Positions 30,635 to 39,614 of a DNA stretch of 47,139 nucleotides are shown piece by piece. A program made the translations under genes and the position numbers. Source of the DNA: a virus; IMG/VR virus record IMGVR_UViG_3300048838_000271, positions 1-47,139 of that record, one strand, 5' to 3'. Every line of letters starts with the position of its first letter. Positions within the stretch are counted from its first letter, which is position 1. The notes beneath the pieces are model-generated. The model was given only the letters and a program-made list of their open reading frames with translations. It did not search any database and was not told where the DNA came from.

Positions 30635-32010
30635 TCAATAACGAAAATAATAGCGTAGCTGTATTAGGCTATGCCCATAAAGAAATGAGCCGTCACTGGA
30701 ACATGACAAGAACACTCCTTGGCGGCACGTATGCCATCAGGGAAGCGGGGGAGGCGTACCTTCCTAAGTACCCGGCAGAGCAGGGTGAGGATTACAGAAT
30801 AAGGCTAAGCAGGGCAGTTTTAACTAACTACTACGCCATGACCATCAAGCACCTTGTGGGGAAAGCCTTCTCAAAGCCACTGACGCTTGTAGATGATGTC
30901 CCGGAGCAGATAGTTAAGTGGTGTGAAGACGTAGACCTACAGGGAACGCACATCAATGACTTTGCGGCTGAGCTATTCCGCGAGGCTCTCGGTATGGGCT
31001 TTGCTTCAATCTTCGTTGACCATCCGAAGGCACAGCCTGGAGCAACTCTTGCAGATGAACAGGCAATGGGCGCACGGCCCTACATGGCAATGATACGGCC
31101 CGAAAGCCTTCTGGGTGTACGGACATCAGGTAGGGCTAATCAGATACAGCTTGCGAGAATACTTGAGCAGGCTGTTGAGCCTGACGGTCTGTACGGCGAG
31201 GTTGTGGCGACAAGGGTCAGAGTGCTTTATCCGGGCGGCTATCAGCTATTTGAACTCAAGGACGATAAGGAATATATATTGGTGGACGAGGGCATAATGA
31301 ACCCGCTTCAAAGGGTCCCGCTTGTCCCTGTCTACGGACAGAAAGAGGGAAGCTGGATAGGTAAGCCGCCGCTCCTTGACCTTGCTTACAAGAACATACA
31401 GCACTATCAGACGGACAGCGACCACGACAACGCGCTTCATGTCGCATCATTCCCGATCCTTGCAGTTTCAGGATGGGAAGAGGACAGAGACCCTGCTATA
31501 ACAATAGGCCCTAATCGTGTACTTGCGACAGGCGACCCACAGGGCAAATACTACTATGTCGAGCACAGTGGAGCATCGCTAGGCGCGGGTCGGCAGAGGC
31601 TTGAAGACCTCAAAGCAGATATGGCCACAATGGGGATACAGATGCTCATGCCGTCAGCATCAGGCGGCGCGGCAACTACTGCAACTGAAACACAGGTCAA
31701 ATATGCAGAGGCCACGAGTGACCTACAGCGGATGGCGTTTGGACTTAAAGACGCGCTTGAAAACGCCCTCATGCTCATGGGCGAGTGGGTCGGGCTTCCT
31801 GACGGCGGTTCTATTGAGCTTAAAGGTCAGTTCACCATGCCGAGAGACGCGGCTACAGAGGCACAGGCGCTTATATCTTTGCGCAATTCAGGAGAGATCA
31901 CATCACACACGCTCTTGTCAGAACTCAAGCGGCGCGACTTTCTGCCAGACGATTTTGACGTAGCGGAGGAAATAGAGGCGGTCGCGGCTGAGGGACATGG
32001 CGGTGAATAG
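30631..32010 (+). CDS. Portal protein (DUF4055)
   Basis: This 459-residue protein is the DUF4055-type portal, the ring through which DNA enters and leaves the head. Recognisable features are the opening SRHWNMTRTLLGGTYAIREA, LKDALENALMLMGEWVGLP and a helical C-terminus. It overlaps the terminase gene by four bases (ATGA), which is the usual order terS-terL-portal. Confidence 0.88.
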   Translation: MINNENNSVAVLGYAHKEMSRHWNMTRTLLGGTYAIREAGEAYLPKYPAEQGEDYRIRLSRAVLTNYYAMTIKHLVGKAFSKPLTLVDDVPEQIVKWCEDVDLQGTHINDFAAELFREALGMGFASIFVDHPKAQPGATLADEQAMGARPYMAMIRPESLLGVRTSGRANQIQLARILEQAVEPDGLYGEVVATRVRVLYPGGYQLFELKDDKEYILVDEGIMNPLQRVPLVPVYGQKEGSWIGKPPLLDLAYKNIQHYQTDSDHDNALHVASFPILAVSGWEEDRDPAITIGPNRVLATGDPQGKYYYVEHSGASLGAGRQRLEDLKADMATMGIQMLMPSASGGAATTATETQVKYAEATSDLQRMAFGLKDALENALMLMGEWVGLPDGGSIELKGQFTMPRDAATEAQALISLRNSGEITSHTLLSELKRRDFLPDDFDVAEEIEAVAAEGHGGE

Positions 32011-32012
32011 CC

Positions 32013-33104
32013 GTGGCAGAGAGCATAAATAAAAAGCTGGCAGAAAAGGCGGTATTGCAGGCACTCAAGGACGCGAGATACACGACCGGACAGCGCAAGT
32101 CGATAATGAAGCAGTTAAGCGGCACGGTAGACAGCCTGGTTGCCGAGATGTCAAAGCTCACAGGGCTTAACACTTCAAAGTCGCCGCGCAAAAGGAAGCG
32201 GATCATCTCAGCGTTCCTGCAAGACGCGGAGCAGATCATAGAGAAGGACTTCAAGGTGTTTGAGAAAGCCTTTACAAGTGAGATGTCGTCATACGCGGTC
32301 TATGAATCAGAAGCGGCGGCGAAGACGGTCAACACAGCGGTCGGGGTCGGTCTCGTGAGCAAGACCTTAACCGAGAAACAGGCAGCCGCGCTTGTAAGTG
32401 AAGCATGGATAGCGAACCGAACGGTCAACGAGTATTTCAAGGGTATGCAGGAGAGCATGAAGGCAGACCTCTTTAGCGCCATGAGAAGGGGCTATCTTAC
32501 CGGGGAGAGTACGGAAAGCCTAATCAGAAAGATAAGGGGCTACGTTGACGCGGAGGGCATACAGCACGCGGCCTTAATAGACGGGGCGACCCGCAAGAGT
32601 GCAGAACGCGCGGTAAGAACCATGGTCATGGGGATAGCGAACGAGGCAAGGCACAAGACGCTTGTCGAGGACTCAGATGTTGTTAAAGGCTTCCAGTGGG
32701 TGGCAACGCTTGACGGCAGGACATGCGCCGACTGCGCTTCACGTGACGGGCTTGCATGGGATCTTGACGGCAACGGGCTTGATGGGAACACGATACCTTA
32801 TGAGACACCGCCGATCCACGCAAGTTGTAGATGCACGCTGGCGCCCGTCTTAAAGTCATGGGAAGAATTAGGCATGGATCTGCCGGAGTTTGACCCGTCT
32901 ACGAGGTCAAGCATGGACGGGCAAGTGTCCGACACGCTGGACTTCAAAGAGTGGTTTGATTCCAAGGGCGCGGCGTTTCAGGCCAAGTGGCTTGGGCCGG
33001 GCCGGTACGAGTTATGGCAGAAAGGCAAGATAACATTTCGGGATCTCGTTGACCAGAACGGGCGGGAGCTGACATTGAAGCAACTGGCTGAACTGGCTGA
33101 CTGA
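32013..33104 (+). CDS. Minor head protein (Mu F / SPP1 gp7 type)
   Basis: This 363-residue protein starts at GTG two bases after the portal stop. The Mu gpF-like domain is shown by the helical N-terminus, the segment KADLFSAMRRGYLTGESTES, ATLDGRTCADC and the signature PPIHASCRCTLAPV. Such proteins help prohead assembly and may be injected with the DNA. No strong Shine-Dalgarno is visible. It is followed by 400 bases without a clear gene. Confidence 0.88.
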   Translation: MAESINKKLAEKAVLQALKDARYTTGQRKSIMKQLSGTVDSLVAEMSKLTGLNTSKSPRKRKRIISAFLQDAEQIIEKDFKVFEKAFTSEMSSYAVYESEAAAKTVNTAVGVGLVSKTLTEKQAAALVSEAWIANRTVNEYFKGMQESMKADLFSAMRRGYLTGESTESLIRKIRGYVDAEGIQHAALIDGATRKSAERAVRTMVMGIANEARHKTLVEDSDVVKGFQWVATLDGRTCADCASRDGLAWDLDGNGLDGNTIPYETPPIHASCRCTLAPVLKSWEELGMDLPEFDPSTRSSMDGQVSDTLDFKEWFDSKGAAFQAKWLGPGRYELWQKGKITFRDLVDQNGRELTLKQLAELAD

Positions 33105-33228
33105 TTAGAATACGGCGGGGATGGCGCATCAGACCACACACACTAAGGGCGAATAGACTGACGACTATTCCCCGCTGATATTGAATACACCGTGCGCCGG
33201 GCATCGCTACCTTGTCGCCGGGGGAAGG

Positions 33229-33258
33229 GCCGCCTCTAACCGGGGCGGCTTTTATTTT
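33229..33258 (+). terminator. Intrinsic terminator after minor head gene
   Basis: GCCGCC pairs with GGCGGC (extendable by wobble pairs), followed by TTTTATTTT. It lies about 125 bases after the minor head stop. Confidence 0.7.
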
Positions 33259-33279
33259 GCAAGAGGGAGGTGATGCACC

Positions 33280-33366
33280 ATAGGCATAAGCGCACTCAGA
33301 AAAATGGATTACAACCCATGGGATGAAGAGTTGTGGCTGTGGTGGAAGAAGAGAATGCATTTATAG
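33280..33366 (+). CDS. Possible 20-28 residue ORF with non-canonical start
   Basis: The open frame runs to TAG at 33364-33366. ATA at 33280 is five bases after GGGAGGTGAT; the first ATG is at 33304, leaving 20 residues (MDYNPWDEELWLWWKKRMHL). The encoded peptide is Trp-rich and charged. ATA initiation is rare, so this is a weak call. Confidence 0.3.
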   Translation: MGISALRKMDYNPWDEELWLWWKKRMHL

Positions 33367-33421
33367 GCTTACTTACTGGCAACAATGATAATCAGGATAG
33401 GTCAAACACATAGGCAAGAGA

Positions 33422-33451
33422 GGGCTGGTCGATATGACTAGCCCTTTTTTT
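33422..33451 (+). terminator. Intrinsic terminator before scaffold gene
   Basis: GGGCTGGTC pairs with GACTAGCCC (one wobble) around GATAT, followed by seven T residues. It is one of the strongest terminators in the genome yet lies inside the head operon. Confidence 0.85.
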
Positions 33452-33503
33452 ATGCGCTCACGCAGGACGCGGAGCAACCTACACAAGTCGGGAGGACTTA
33501 AGA

Positions 33504-34277
33504 ATGGCACTCAAACTAAAGGTAACAAAAGCGGAATTTGACAGTCTCGATGAGGGAATCAGAGGGCTGTACGAGGAAAAAGACGGCAGTTATCAGCTTG
33601 CCGTTGACGGTATCGAGGACACGGGCGGGCTGAAATCAGCGCTTGAAAAGGAGCGCAAGGCGCGCGCGGACTTTGAAAAGATGGCAAAGCAGTATCAGGG
33701 GCTCGGGATGACCCCGGAAGAAATAACCGAACTGGTCAAAGCTAGGGAGGAAGCAGAGCGTGGAAATCTGGAAAAGAAGGGCGAATGGGACAAGCTAAAG
33801 GCCCAACTGCTTGAGTCTCACAAGAAGGAGATAACGGCTCGGGAGGAAGCTGTGCAGAAGATGAAATCAACTCTCGAATCTTACCTTGTAGACGCTTCTG
33901 CAACAGAGGCTATCGCCACTGCAAAAGGTATACCTCAACTGCTTCTGCCCCACGTCAAGTCAGCCGTGAAGGTTGTCGAGGAAGAGGGCAAATACCACGT
34001 TCGCGTTGTTGATAAGGATGGTTCGCCCCGCATGAACTCAAAGGGCGAGTACATCGGCATCAAAGACCTTGTTACAGAAATGCGCGAGTCTGACGTTTTC
34101 GCCCGTGCATTTGAAGGAAACGGCACATCGGGGAGCGGTGCGCCGTCAGGCGGCACGTTCAGGAAGGGCGGAACTATTGTCCTTTCCCGTGATGATGCGA
34201 AAGACCCGGTCAAATACAGGTCAGCGAAAGAACAGGCACAGAAGGCGGGAGTCGATCTTCAGATTGCCGAAGACTAA
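33504..34277 (+). CDS. Head scaffold protein
   Basis: This 257-residue charged protein is long-helical in the middle (residues 35-120, rich in Glu/Lys/Ala) and lies just before the coat gene, as scaffolding proteins do. It resembles DUF4355/GP20-type scaffolds (TKAEFDSLDEGIRGLYEEKD, GMTPEEITELVKAREEAER). The scaffold guides prohead assembly and later leaves. The C-terminal part is basic (PVKYRSAKEQAQKAG), which probably contacts the coat protein. GGGAGGACTTAAG precedes the ATG. Confidence 0.82.
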   Translation: MALKLKVTKAEFDSLDEGIRGLYEEKDGSYQLAVDGIEDTGGLKSALEKERKARADFEKMAKQYQGLGMTPEEITELVKAREEAERGNLEKKGEWDKLKAQLLESHKKEITAREEAVQKMKSTLESYLVDASATEAIATAKGIPQLLLPHVKSAVKVVEEEGKYHVRVVDKDGSPRMNSKGEYIGIKDLVTEMRESDVFARAFEGNGTSGSGAPSGGTFRKGGTIVLSRDDAKDPVKYRSAKEQAQKAGVDLQIAED

Positions 34278-34305
34278 AACAAAAACATAAGGAGGAATTT
34301 TATAA

Positions 34306-35454
34306 ATGTCTAACACACTTGGAAACTATGATCCCATTTTTTACGCGCAGGAAGCTCTTATACAGCTCCATGAAGCCCTTGGCTTCGCAGGAAGGGTTCA
34401 CCGTGGCTACGATCCCGCACCTCAGCAGAAAGGCTCTGTAATCAACATCACAAGGCCGATGTCTTTTGAGGCTACGGATGTCAACACTTCCACGGGCGGG
34501 ACTACACAGGAACTCAATCCTGAAAACGTCAGCATCACGCTGAACAACTGGAAAGAGGTTAAGTTCGGACTGACGGATAAGGAGCTCTCTTTCACAAAAG
34601 AGAAGATCATCACCGACCATATCCGCCCCGCATCGTTCGGACTGGCAAAGGCAATAAACAAAACCCTTTGCGATCTTTACCCGAAAATCCCGTGGTACGG
34701 AGCAATATCATCAACTCCCACGGTAGCCGACATAACAGGGATACACACGACCCTGTTCAATAACAAAGCCCCTCTTGACGATCTCCATTTCATGGTAGAC
34801 GGCAACGTAATGGGCGGGCTTATGGCACTTAACGCCTTTGCAACTAACGAAGGGGCAGGACAGGCGGGTGTCAACACACAAATGAGCGGGATACTCGGTA
34901 CCCGTTACGGGTTCGAGTTCTTCGCTTCTCAGACCGTACCCGCGCACACTTGCGGAACAATGGCAGATACCGCAGGCGCACTCAACGCAGATGCTGACGC
35001 AGGAGCAGAAGCAGTTGTCATTAAATCGCTCACTGACGGGCAGACTCTCAAAAAGGGCGACATTATCAAAATAGCGGGCGATGCACAGCAGTATTGTGTA
35101 ACAGCGGATTATACAATATCTTCCGCTACGACCGTTGCGATCACGCCGCCCCTTGCTAAGAAGAATCTGGCTGATGCGGTTGTAACTGTTATCCTCACTT
35201 CGGGAACAGGCGCAACAAAGAATCAGTGCCTTGCGTTCCACCGCCACGCTTTCGCTCTTGCGATGGCTCCGCTCTCCGACCTCGGCGGGCAGCTTGGTGC
35301 GAAAATAGCCACTGTATCTGATCCCGAAACCAATCTTGCGATCAGAAGCAGGATGTGGTACGAAGGCAACACATCAACCGTCAAGGTCGCACTTGACGCA
35401 CTCTGGGGCGTGCAGGTTCTCAACCCGAACCTTTGCGTAAGGGCGGTACAGTAG
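34306..35454 (+). CDS. Major capsid protein (P22 coat-like)
   Basis: This 382-residue protein resembles the P22 gp5 coat group of HK97-fold capsids (LGNYDPIFYAQEALIQLHEA at the start, NWKEVKFGLTDKELSFTKEK, FHRHAFALAMAPLSDLGGQL near the end). The Ala/Asp/Gly-rich insertion around residues 220-260 may be the extra coat (telokin-like) domain. It is preceded by AAGGAGG. A strong terminator lies 17 bases after its stop. Confidence 0.88.
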   Translation: MSNTLGNYDPIFYAQEALIQLHEALGFAGRVHRGYDPAPQQKGSVINITRPMSFEATDVNTSTGGTTQELNPENVSITLNNWKEVKFGLTDKELSFTKEKIITDHIRPASFGLAKAINKTLCDLYPKIPWYGAISSTPTVADITGIHTTLFNNKAPLDDLHFMVDGNVMGGLMALNAFATNEGAGQAGVNTQMSGILGTRYGFEFFASQTVPAHTCGTMADTAGALNADADAGAEAVVIKSLTDGQTLKKGDIIKIAGDAQQYCVTADYTISSATTVAITPPLAKKNLADAVVTVILTSGTGATKNQCLAFHRHAFALAMAPLSDLGGQLGAKIATVSDPETNLAIRSRMWYEGNTSTVKVALDALWGVQVLNPNLCVRAVQ

Positions 35455-35470
35455 AGATAACAGAACGACA

Positions 35471-35499
35471 GGGAGGGGCTTTTGCCTCTCCCCTTTTTT
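35471..35499 (+). terminator. Intrinsic terminator after coat gene
   Basis: GGGAGGGGC pairs with GCCTCTCCC (one wobble) around TTTT, followed by six T residues. Partial stopping here would leave more coat mRNA than connector mRNA. Confidence 0.85.
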
Positions 35500-35520
35500 A
35501 TTTTGTCGGAGGTGAACTGA

Positions 35521-35727
35521 ATGGAACTGGTGAAAGTTAAATTTAAGGGCGGCTGGGCCTTGGCTGAACCCGCAGATGTAGGGAGCGGAAAGTATGAGCT
35601 TTATGTTGAGACTGTGGAAGCAGAACCGATAAAAGAGGCTCAATATGATCAAGAGGTCAAAGAAGTCCCTCCTGTGGAGGTGAAGAAGAATGTCCCTGAT
35701 AGTCGAGGACGGAACAGGAAAAAGTAA
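35521..35727 (+). CDS. Small head-region protein
   Basis: This 68-residue protein has beta-like and charged segments (MELVKVKFKGGWALAEPADV, QEVKEVPPVEVKKN). GGAGGTGAACTGA precedes the ATG. It overlaps the next gene by 38 bases. It may be a head decoration or connector helper; no family was recognised. Confidence 0.6.
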   Translation: MELVKVKFKGGWALAEPADVGSGKYELYVETVEAEPIKEAQYDQEVKEVPPVEVKKNVPDSRGRNRKK

Positions 35728-36205
35728 CGCTGACGCATATGTGACCCTGGCTGAATGTGACGCTTATCATGTCAATCTAGGCAACTCAGACTGGGACATT
35801 GACGCAGAAGACGCGGCGAATGTGGCAAAGAGGGAAAATGCCATCAAAAAAGCCACAGCGTTCATTGATACGCGCTATGGAGGTCGGTTCAAAGGGGTCA
35901 GGAGCACCGCAGAGCAAGCCCTTCTCTTCCCGAGGTATGGAATATCCGATAATGACGGTTACGTGCTTGAAAACGTGCCAACAGCGGTAAAACGTGCTAC
36001 ATGCGAAGCCGCCTTAAAGCTCTTTCTCGGCACTGACCTTATGCCCGATCTCGACAGGGGCGGCAAGATCATATCTGAGACAGTCGGCCCGATCTCAACG
36101 ACTTATTCAAGCGGCGCACCAGCAGGGACAAAGTATGAAATGATTGAAAACCTTCTCCGTGGTTGCCTCAACGGCGGCGGCACATTGAAGATGATCAGGG
36201 CATAG
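35690..36205 (+). CDS. Head-tail connector (DnaT-like phage protein)
   Basis: This 171-residue protein is of the group labelled putative DnaT-like ssDNA-binding protein, which in siphophages sits as the first connector after the capsid. Typical features are TLAECDAYHVNLGN, ENAIKKATAFIDTRYGGRF and a C-terminal loop. The real role is head-tail joining. It follows a GGAGG nine bases before the ATG. Confidence 0.78.
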   Translation: MSLIVEDGTGKSNADAYVTLAECDAYHVNLGNSDWDIDAEDAANVAKRENAIKKATAFIDTRYGGRFKGVRSTAEQALLFPRYGISDNDGYVLENVPTAVKRATCEAALKLFLGTDLMPDLDRGGKIISETVGPISTTYSSGAPAGTKYEMIENLLRGCLNGGGTLKMIRA

Positions 36206-36223
36206 AAAGGGGGAATAGACAGC

Positions 36224-37264
36224 ATGAAATTACAGTTTAGGGACGCTCTTACTCAGGGTTTTCCGACAAAAGCAGGAATACTAGGCGTGATACTGCCCAC
36301 AACATGGGCAACGGCGAACATAACGTTTCAAGTGTCGCAGGATAATGTGACCTTCCATGACCTGTACTCAGACGCGGGCGCGGAAGTGGCGGCAACAATA
36401 TCAGCGACAGGCGCACATGCTGTAACTTTTGTTTCAAAGGGTGAAAGTGTAGCCCCATTTCAGTACGCGCGTATCCGTTCCGGTGTTTCCGCAACTCCCG
36501 TATCTCAGGGGATAACGGAAGCCCAGAAGGTGTTCACATTCGGAGAAAACAAGACGCTGACTTTCAAAAGCGGTTTGAAGGGTACTATCGGCAATGAAAT
36601 AAGAGTCGGCTTTGAGACGAACACGGAAGACACCCTTGCAGTAGCGGCAAGCGGGAAAGTGATAACCGTCAAGCTCGCAAGCGACACAGCAAGCAAGAAC
36701 GCCGCCGCCGCGATAGAAACGCTCGTTCAGGCCCTTACCGTGGCTGACATTGATGTAACAGCTTTCACGGTGGCAGAATCCGCAGGATACGCGGCGGCTA
36801 GGCCAACAGCAGTAAAGGGCGTGGGTATCTATGATATTCAGCTCCTCAACGGAGAAACATTAGAGTCAGCTGGAACTTTGACCTTCACGGCAGGAATCGG
36901 CGGAGCGGGCGGCGATTTTGTCAGAGATATAGTCTGGGGCGTTAATGACGAGGACGAGCTCGCGGTTTCCGTCAATGCTTCTGGTCTGCTTGTTATCCAG
37001 TTCGCAAAAACGACCGCAAGTAAGAACACAGCCCTTGCGATCCAGACGGCAATACAGGCTCTGACAGGCACAGCACTTGATGCTTACACCGCCGCTCTCA
37101 CTGTTGCGGGAGATGCGACCTATAACGGTGCGCCCGTAGCTTCGTTTGATTCTGTCGGACTTGTGACAGAGGGAACAGTTGAGGCTTTGGATATTGCAGT
37201 TGATCCGATTTCAGCCAATCTCACGGGTGGTGTCGATCTCGAAATTGAGCTGTGTTACAAATGA
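36224..37264 (+). CDS. Structural protein with internal duplication
   Basis: This 346-residue protein carries two similar halves: residues 111-193 and 218-304 align (LTFKSGLKGT... with LTFTAGIGGAGG..., and TASKNAAAAIETLVQAL with TASKNTALAIQTAIQAL). It is Ala/Thr-rich and beta-like, without Cys clusters or membrane helices. It sits between connector genes, so it may be a head decoration or adhesion protein. The short N-terminal ~100 residues resemble a separate domain. No family was recognised. Confidence 0.65.
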   Translation: MKLQFRDALTQGFPTKAGILGVILPTTWATANITFQVSQDNVTFHDLYSDAGAEVAATISATGAHAVTFVSKGESVAPFQYARIRSGVSATPVSQGITEAQKVFTFGENKTLTFKSGLKGTIGNEIRVGFETNTEDTLAVAASGKVITVKLASDTASKNAAAAIETLVQALTVADIDVTAFTVAESAGYAAARPTAVKGVGIYDIQLLNGETLESAGTLTFTAGIGGAGGDFVRDIVWGVNDEDELAVSVNASGLLVIQFAKTTASKNTALAIQTAIQALTGTALDAYTAALTVAGDATYNGAPVASFDSVGLVTEGTVEALDIAVDPISANLTGGVDLEIELCYK

Positions 37265-37292
37265 CCTCCGCTCAATATGAGGGGGTGGCGAT

Positions 37293-37658
37293 ATGGCCGG
37301 AAGATATGACGCAACGAAAGTAAGCGCGGCAAAGGCGATCAAGAAGTCGGGAGTTGCCATGACGCTGAACCATAAGGGCACAACCGCCGTAACCAACCCG
37401 TGGGACCCGCCTACAGAGACGACAACGGCTTATCCATGTAACGGGGTCATTACCAACTATCAAATGAACGAGATAGACGGAACGGTGATCAAGAGGGACG
37501 ACAGAAAGGTCTTGCTTGGCGCTGACGGTCTTCCGGTAATGCCGACAGACCTTGACACGCTGACCATAGGCGGTGTTGAGATGCTGATCATGCACGTTGA
37601 GCCTATAGCACCGTCAAACGACCCGATCATTTACACCGTACAGGTCAGGAACGTGTAG
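37293..37658 (+). CDS. Head closure / stopper protein
   Basis: This 121-residue protein (GRYDATKVSAAKAIKKSGVA, PTDLDTLTIGGVEML, IYTVQVRNV) has the small beta-barrel look of stoppers such as SPP1 gp16 and the correct place in the connector series. It seals the head after packaging. GGGGGTGG precedes the start. Confidence 0.72.
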   Translation: MAGRYDATKVSAAKAIKKSGVAMTLNHKGTTAVTNPWDPPTETTTAYPCNGVITNYQMNEIDGTVIKRDDRKVLLGADGLPVMPTDLDTLTIGGVEMLIMHVEPIAPSNDPIIYTVQVRNV

Positions 37659-37660
37659 AC

Positions 37661-38146
37661 ATGGCATGGAAGGACTTTAATCGTAAAAGCGTAGGGCGCA
37701 TTGTCAACGCGGGCGGCAACAGGTCAAGCATGGCGGCGGCAAACTTCGAGATGCAGCTTAAGGAGTTTACAGACATCCTGCTCCCACAGCATCAGACACT
37801 TTTCGTCAAAAAAATCTCAATGGAACTGCTGAAGAAGCTCATCGACAAGTCACCAGTAGACACGGGCCGTTTTCGCGGCGCATGGGTGGTAGGCAGGAAC
37901 ACTGCAGACAGAAGTGAACCGGATACAACGGACAAAGAAGGCACTGCAACAAAGATTAAGGGCATCAGCGACATCAGCGAGATACGCGAGGGTGACATCG
38001 TATACCTCAGCAACAACCTTGATTATGCCCTGATGCTTGAATACGGCTGGTCAAAAAAGGCCCCGCAAGGCATGGTGGCTATTTCGCTCAATGAGATAGA
38101 AGCATGGCTACAGGGCGTTAAAAAAACGGCAATTGACAGTCTCTAG
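37661..38146 (+). CDS. HK97 gp10-like tail completion protein
   Basis: This 161-residue protein carries the HK97 gp10 signature (LLKKLIDKSPVDTGRFRGAW, ALMLEYGWSKKAPQGMVA). It helps attach the tail to the head. It begins two bases after the preceding stop. Confidence 0.85.
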   Translation: MAWKDFNRKSVGRIVNAGGNRSSMAAANFEMQLKEFTDILLPQHQTLFVKKISMELLKKLIDKSPVDTGRFRGAWVVGRNTADRSEPDTTDKEGTATKIKGISDISEIREGDIVYLSNNLDYALMLEYGWSKKAPQGMVAISLNEIEAWLQGVKKTAIDSL

Positions 38147-38157
38147 GAGGTGACGCG

Positions 38158-38604
38158 ATGGCCGACACAACTTACAAAGGTGAATATAACACTCTCGCGT
38201 CAATATTCAACGCCGGGTGGGTGACGGTCCCGGCAGAGGAAGAAGAAGCCGCGCCGTTCTCTCCGGTGCAGTATGAGAATCTGGCATACACACCTGTAAC
38301 CGGTACGAAGTGGGTCAGGTTTACGGTGGTCAGCGGGGAGGCGAACCAGGCATCAATAGGCGCGCCCGGACAGAATTACTACAGGTACACAGGCACGGTG
38401 CAGATACAGTGCTTCGCGCCGCTGAACATGGGCGCGGCGGGGGCTAAGGAGCTAGCAGATAAGGCTATCGGGATATTCCATAACAAAGTATCGGCGGGGT
38501 ACATATTCCGCGCCGGGTATGCGGTGACGGTCCCAAACAGCGCAACAGACGGATGGTATCAGGTCAACGCCATAATCCCATATTGGCGCGAAAGTATCAA
38601 ATAG
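38158..38604 (+). CDS. Tail terminator protein (DUF4128/gpU-like)
   Basis: This 148-residue protein of the DUF4128 type (FTVVSGEANQASIGAPGQNY, YRYTGTVQIQCFAPL) caps the tail tube. A GGAGGTGACGCG precedes the ATG. It is followed by an intrinsic terminator before the tail tube gene. Confidence 0.82.
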   Translation: MADTTYKGEYNTLASIFNAGWVTVPAEEEEAAPFSPVQYENLAYTPVTGTKWVRFTVVSGEANQASIGAPGQNYYRYTGTVQIQCFAPLNMGAAGAKELADKAIGIFHNKVSAGYIFRAGYAVTVPNSATDGWYQVNAIIPYWRESIK

Positions 38605-38636
38605 ACATACATAAAAGCATACACAGCAACACAGCA

Positions 38637-38662
38637 GAGGCCCTTACGGGGTCTCTTTTTTT
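38637..38662 (+). terminator. Intrinsic terminator before major tail protein gene
   Basis: GAGGCCC pairs with GGGTCTC around TTACG, then seven T residues. It sits between the tail terminator and tube genes. Confidence 0.8.
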
Positions 38663-38687
38663 ATGACAATTTATGGAGGTGGTTTAT

Positions 38688-39614
38688 TTGTTCGCAATGG
38701 CAGACGGTTCGCAGTTAGCATATATCAAAGAGGCAGAGTGGGGAACGACCCCTGCAACACCAGCATGGCAGATACTCAGGCTAACCGGTGAGAGCCTTAA
38801 GGTCACGAGAGAGACCAAAACATCGGCAGAGATAACGCCCGAACGCGATGTAATGGACCATATACAGGTAGCGGGCGGCGCATCAGGCGGATTCAACTTT
38901 GAATTATCCTACGGCGCGTATGACGCGATCCTTGAATCGCTCATGTATAACGAATGGGAGACAGATGTACTTAAAAACGGAGTGCTGCAAGTCCCGCTAT
39001 CGTTTGAAAAGAAGCTCCTGATCGGCGAAGCGACATACTCATATCTGAGATACACGGGCATGGTCGCCAATTCAATGAGCCTGAACCTATCGGCGAATGA
39101 TGTCATAACCGGGTCATTTGACTTCATGGGCAAGGGCGGGTCAGTCGCGGCGGCGGCAATCGCAAGCTCTACATATCTTGACGCGACAACGGAAGACGTA
39201 ATAAACGCGACAAGCCACATCGGTGCGCTTACCTTCGGATCGTTTACATCTCCGAAGATCCTCAGTGTCGCGCTCAATGTCTCCAACAACCTGATGACCG
39301 CTCCTGTACTCGGCAGTCTTGACAGCGGGGACATAGGCGCAGGGCGCTTTGACGTATCGGGCAGCATAGAGGTCTATTTCGACAACTCGGACATTTACGC
39401 GGCCTTCCTTGCGGCGACAGCATCTTCGCTCTCAATGACGCTCGGCGCGGCTACAGGCAAGAAGTACACAATAGACCTGCCTAAGATCAAGTTCAGTGAC
39501 GCGGAAATCTATGCAAGCGCTCAGAACAGCTACGTCATGTGTTCCGTTCCCTTCCAGGCTATCTATGATTCGGTCTCGGAATGCACGATGCAGATCACGA
39601 GGGCGGTAGCATAA
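38688..39614 (+). CDS. Major tail tube protein
   Basis: This protein of about 309 residues forms the tail tube. The likely start is TTG 38688, eight bases after GGAGGTGG; ATG 38697 is an alternative. The sequence opens FAMADGSQLAYIKEAEWGTT and has a Gly/Ser/Asp-rich beta fold (ASGGFNFELSYGAYDAILES, GSFDFMGKGGSVAAA) that fits tail tube proteins of siphophages. Its large size suggests an extra immunoglobulin-like domain at the C-terminus. Confidence 0.82.
   Translation: MFAMADGSQLAYIKEAEWGTTPATPAWQILRLTGESLKVTRETKTSAEITPERDVMDHIQVAGGASGGFNFELSYGAYDAILESLMYNEWETDVLKNGVLQVPLSFEKKLLIGEATYSYLRYTGMVANSMSLNLSANDVITGSFDFMGKGGSVAAAAIASSTYLDATTEDVINATSHIGALTFGSFTSPKILSVALNVSNNLMTAPVLGSLDSGDIGAGRFDVSGSIEVYFDNSDIYAAFLAATASSLSMTLGAATGKKYTIDLPKIKFSDAEIYASAQNSYVMCSVPFQAIYDSVSECTMQITRAVA

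Larger units (their letters stand above)
33105..33503 (+). other. Non-coding region with two terminators and a possible tiny ORF
   Basis: This stretch between the minor head and scaffold genes holds a hairpin of GAATAG/CTATTC near 33150, two intrinsic terminators (33229 and 33422) and a strong GGGAGGTGAT signal at 33265 followed by the open frame at 33280-33366. There is no standard start codon at the proper distance. The region may be an RNA element controlling scaffold and coat expression. Confidence 0.6.
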
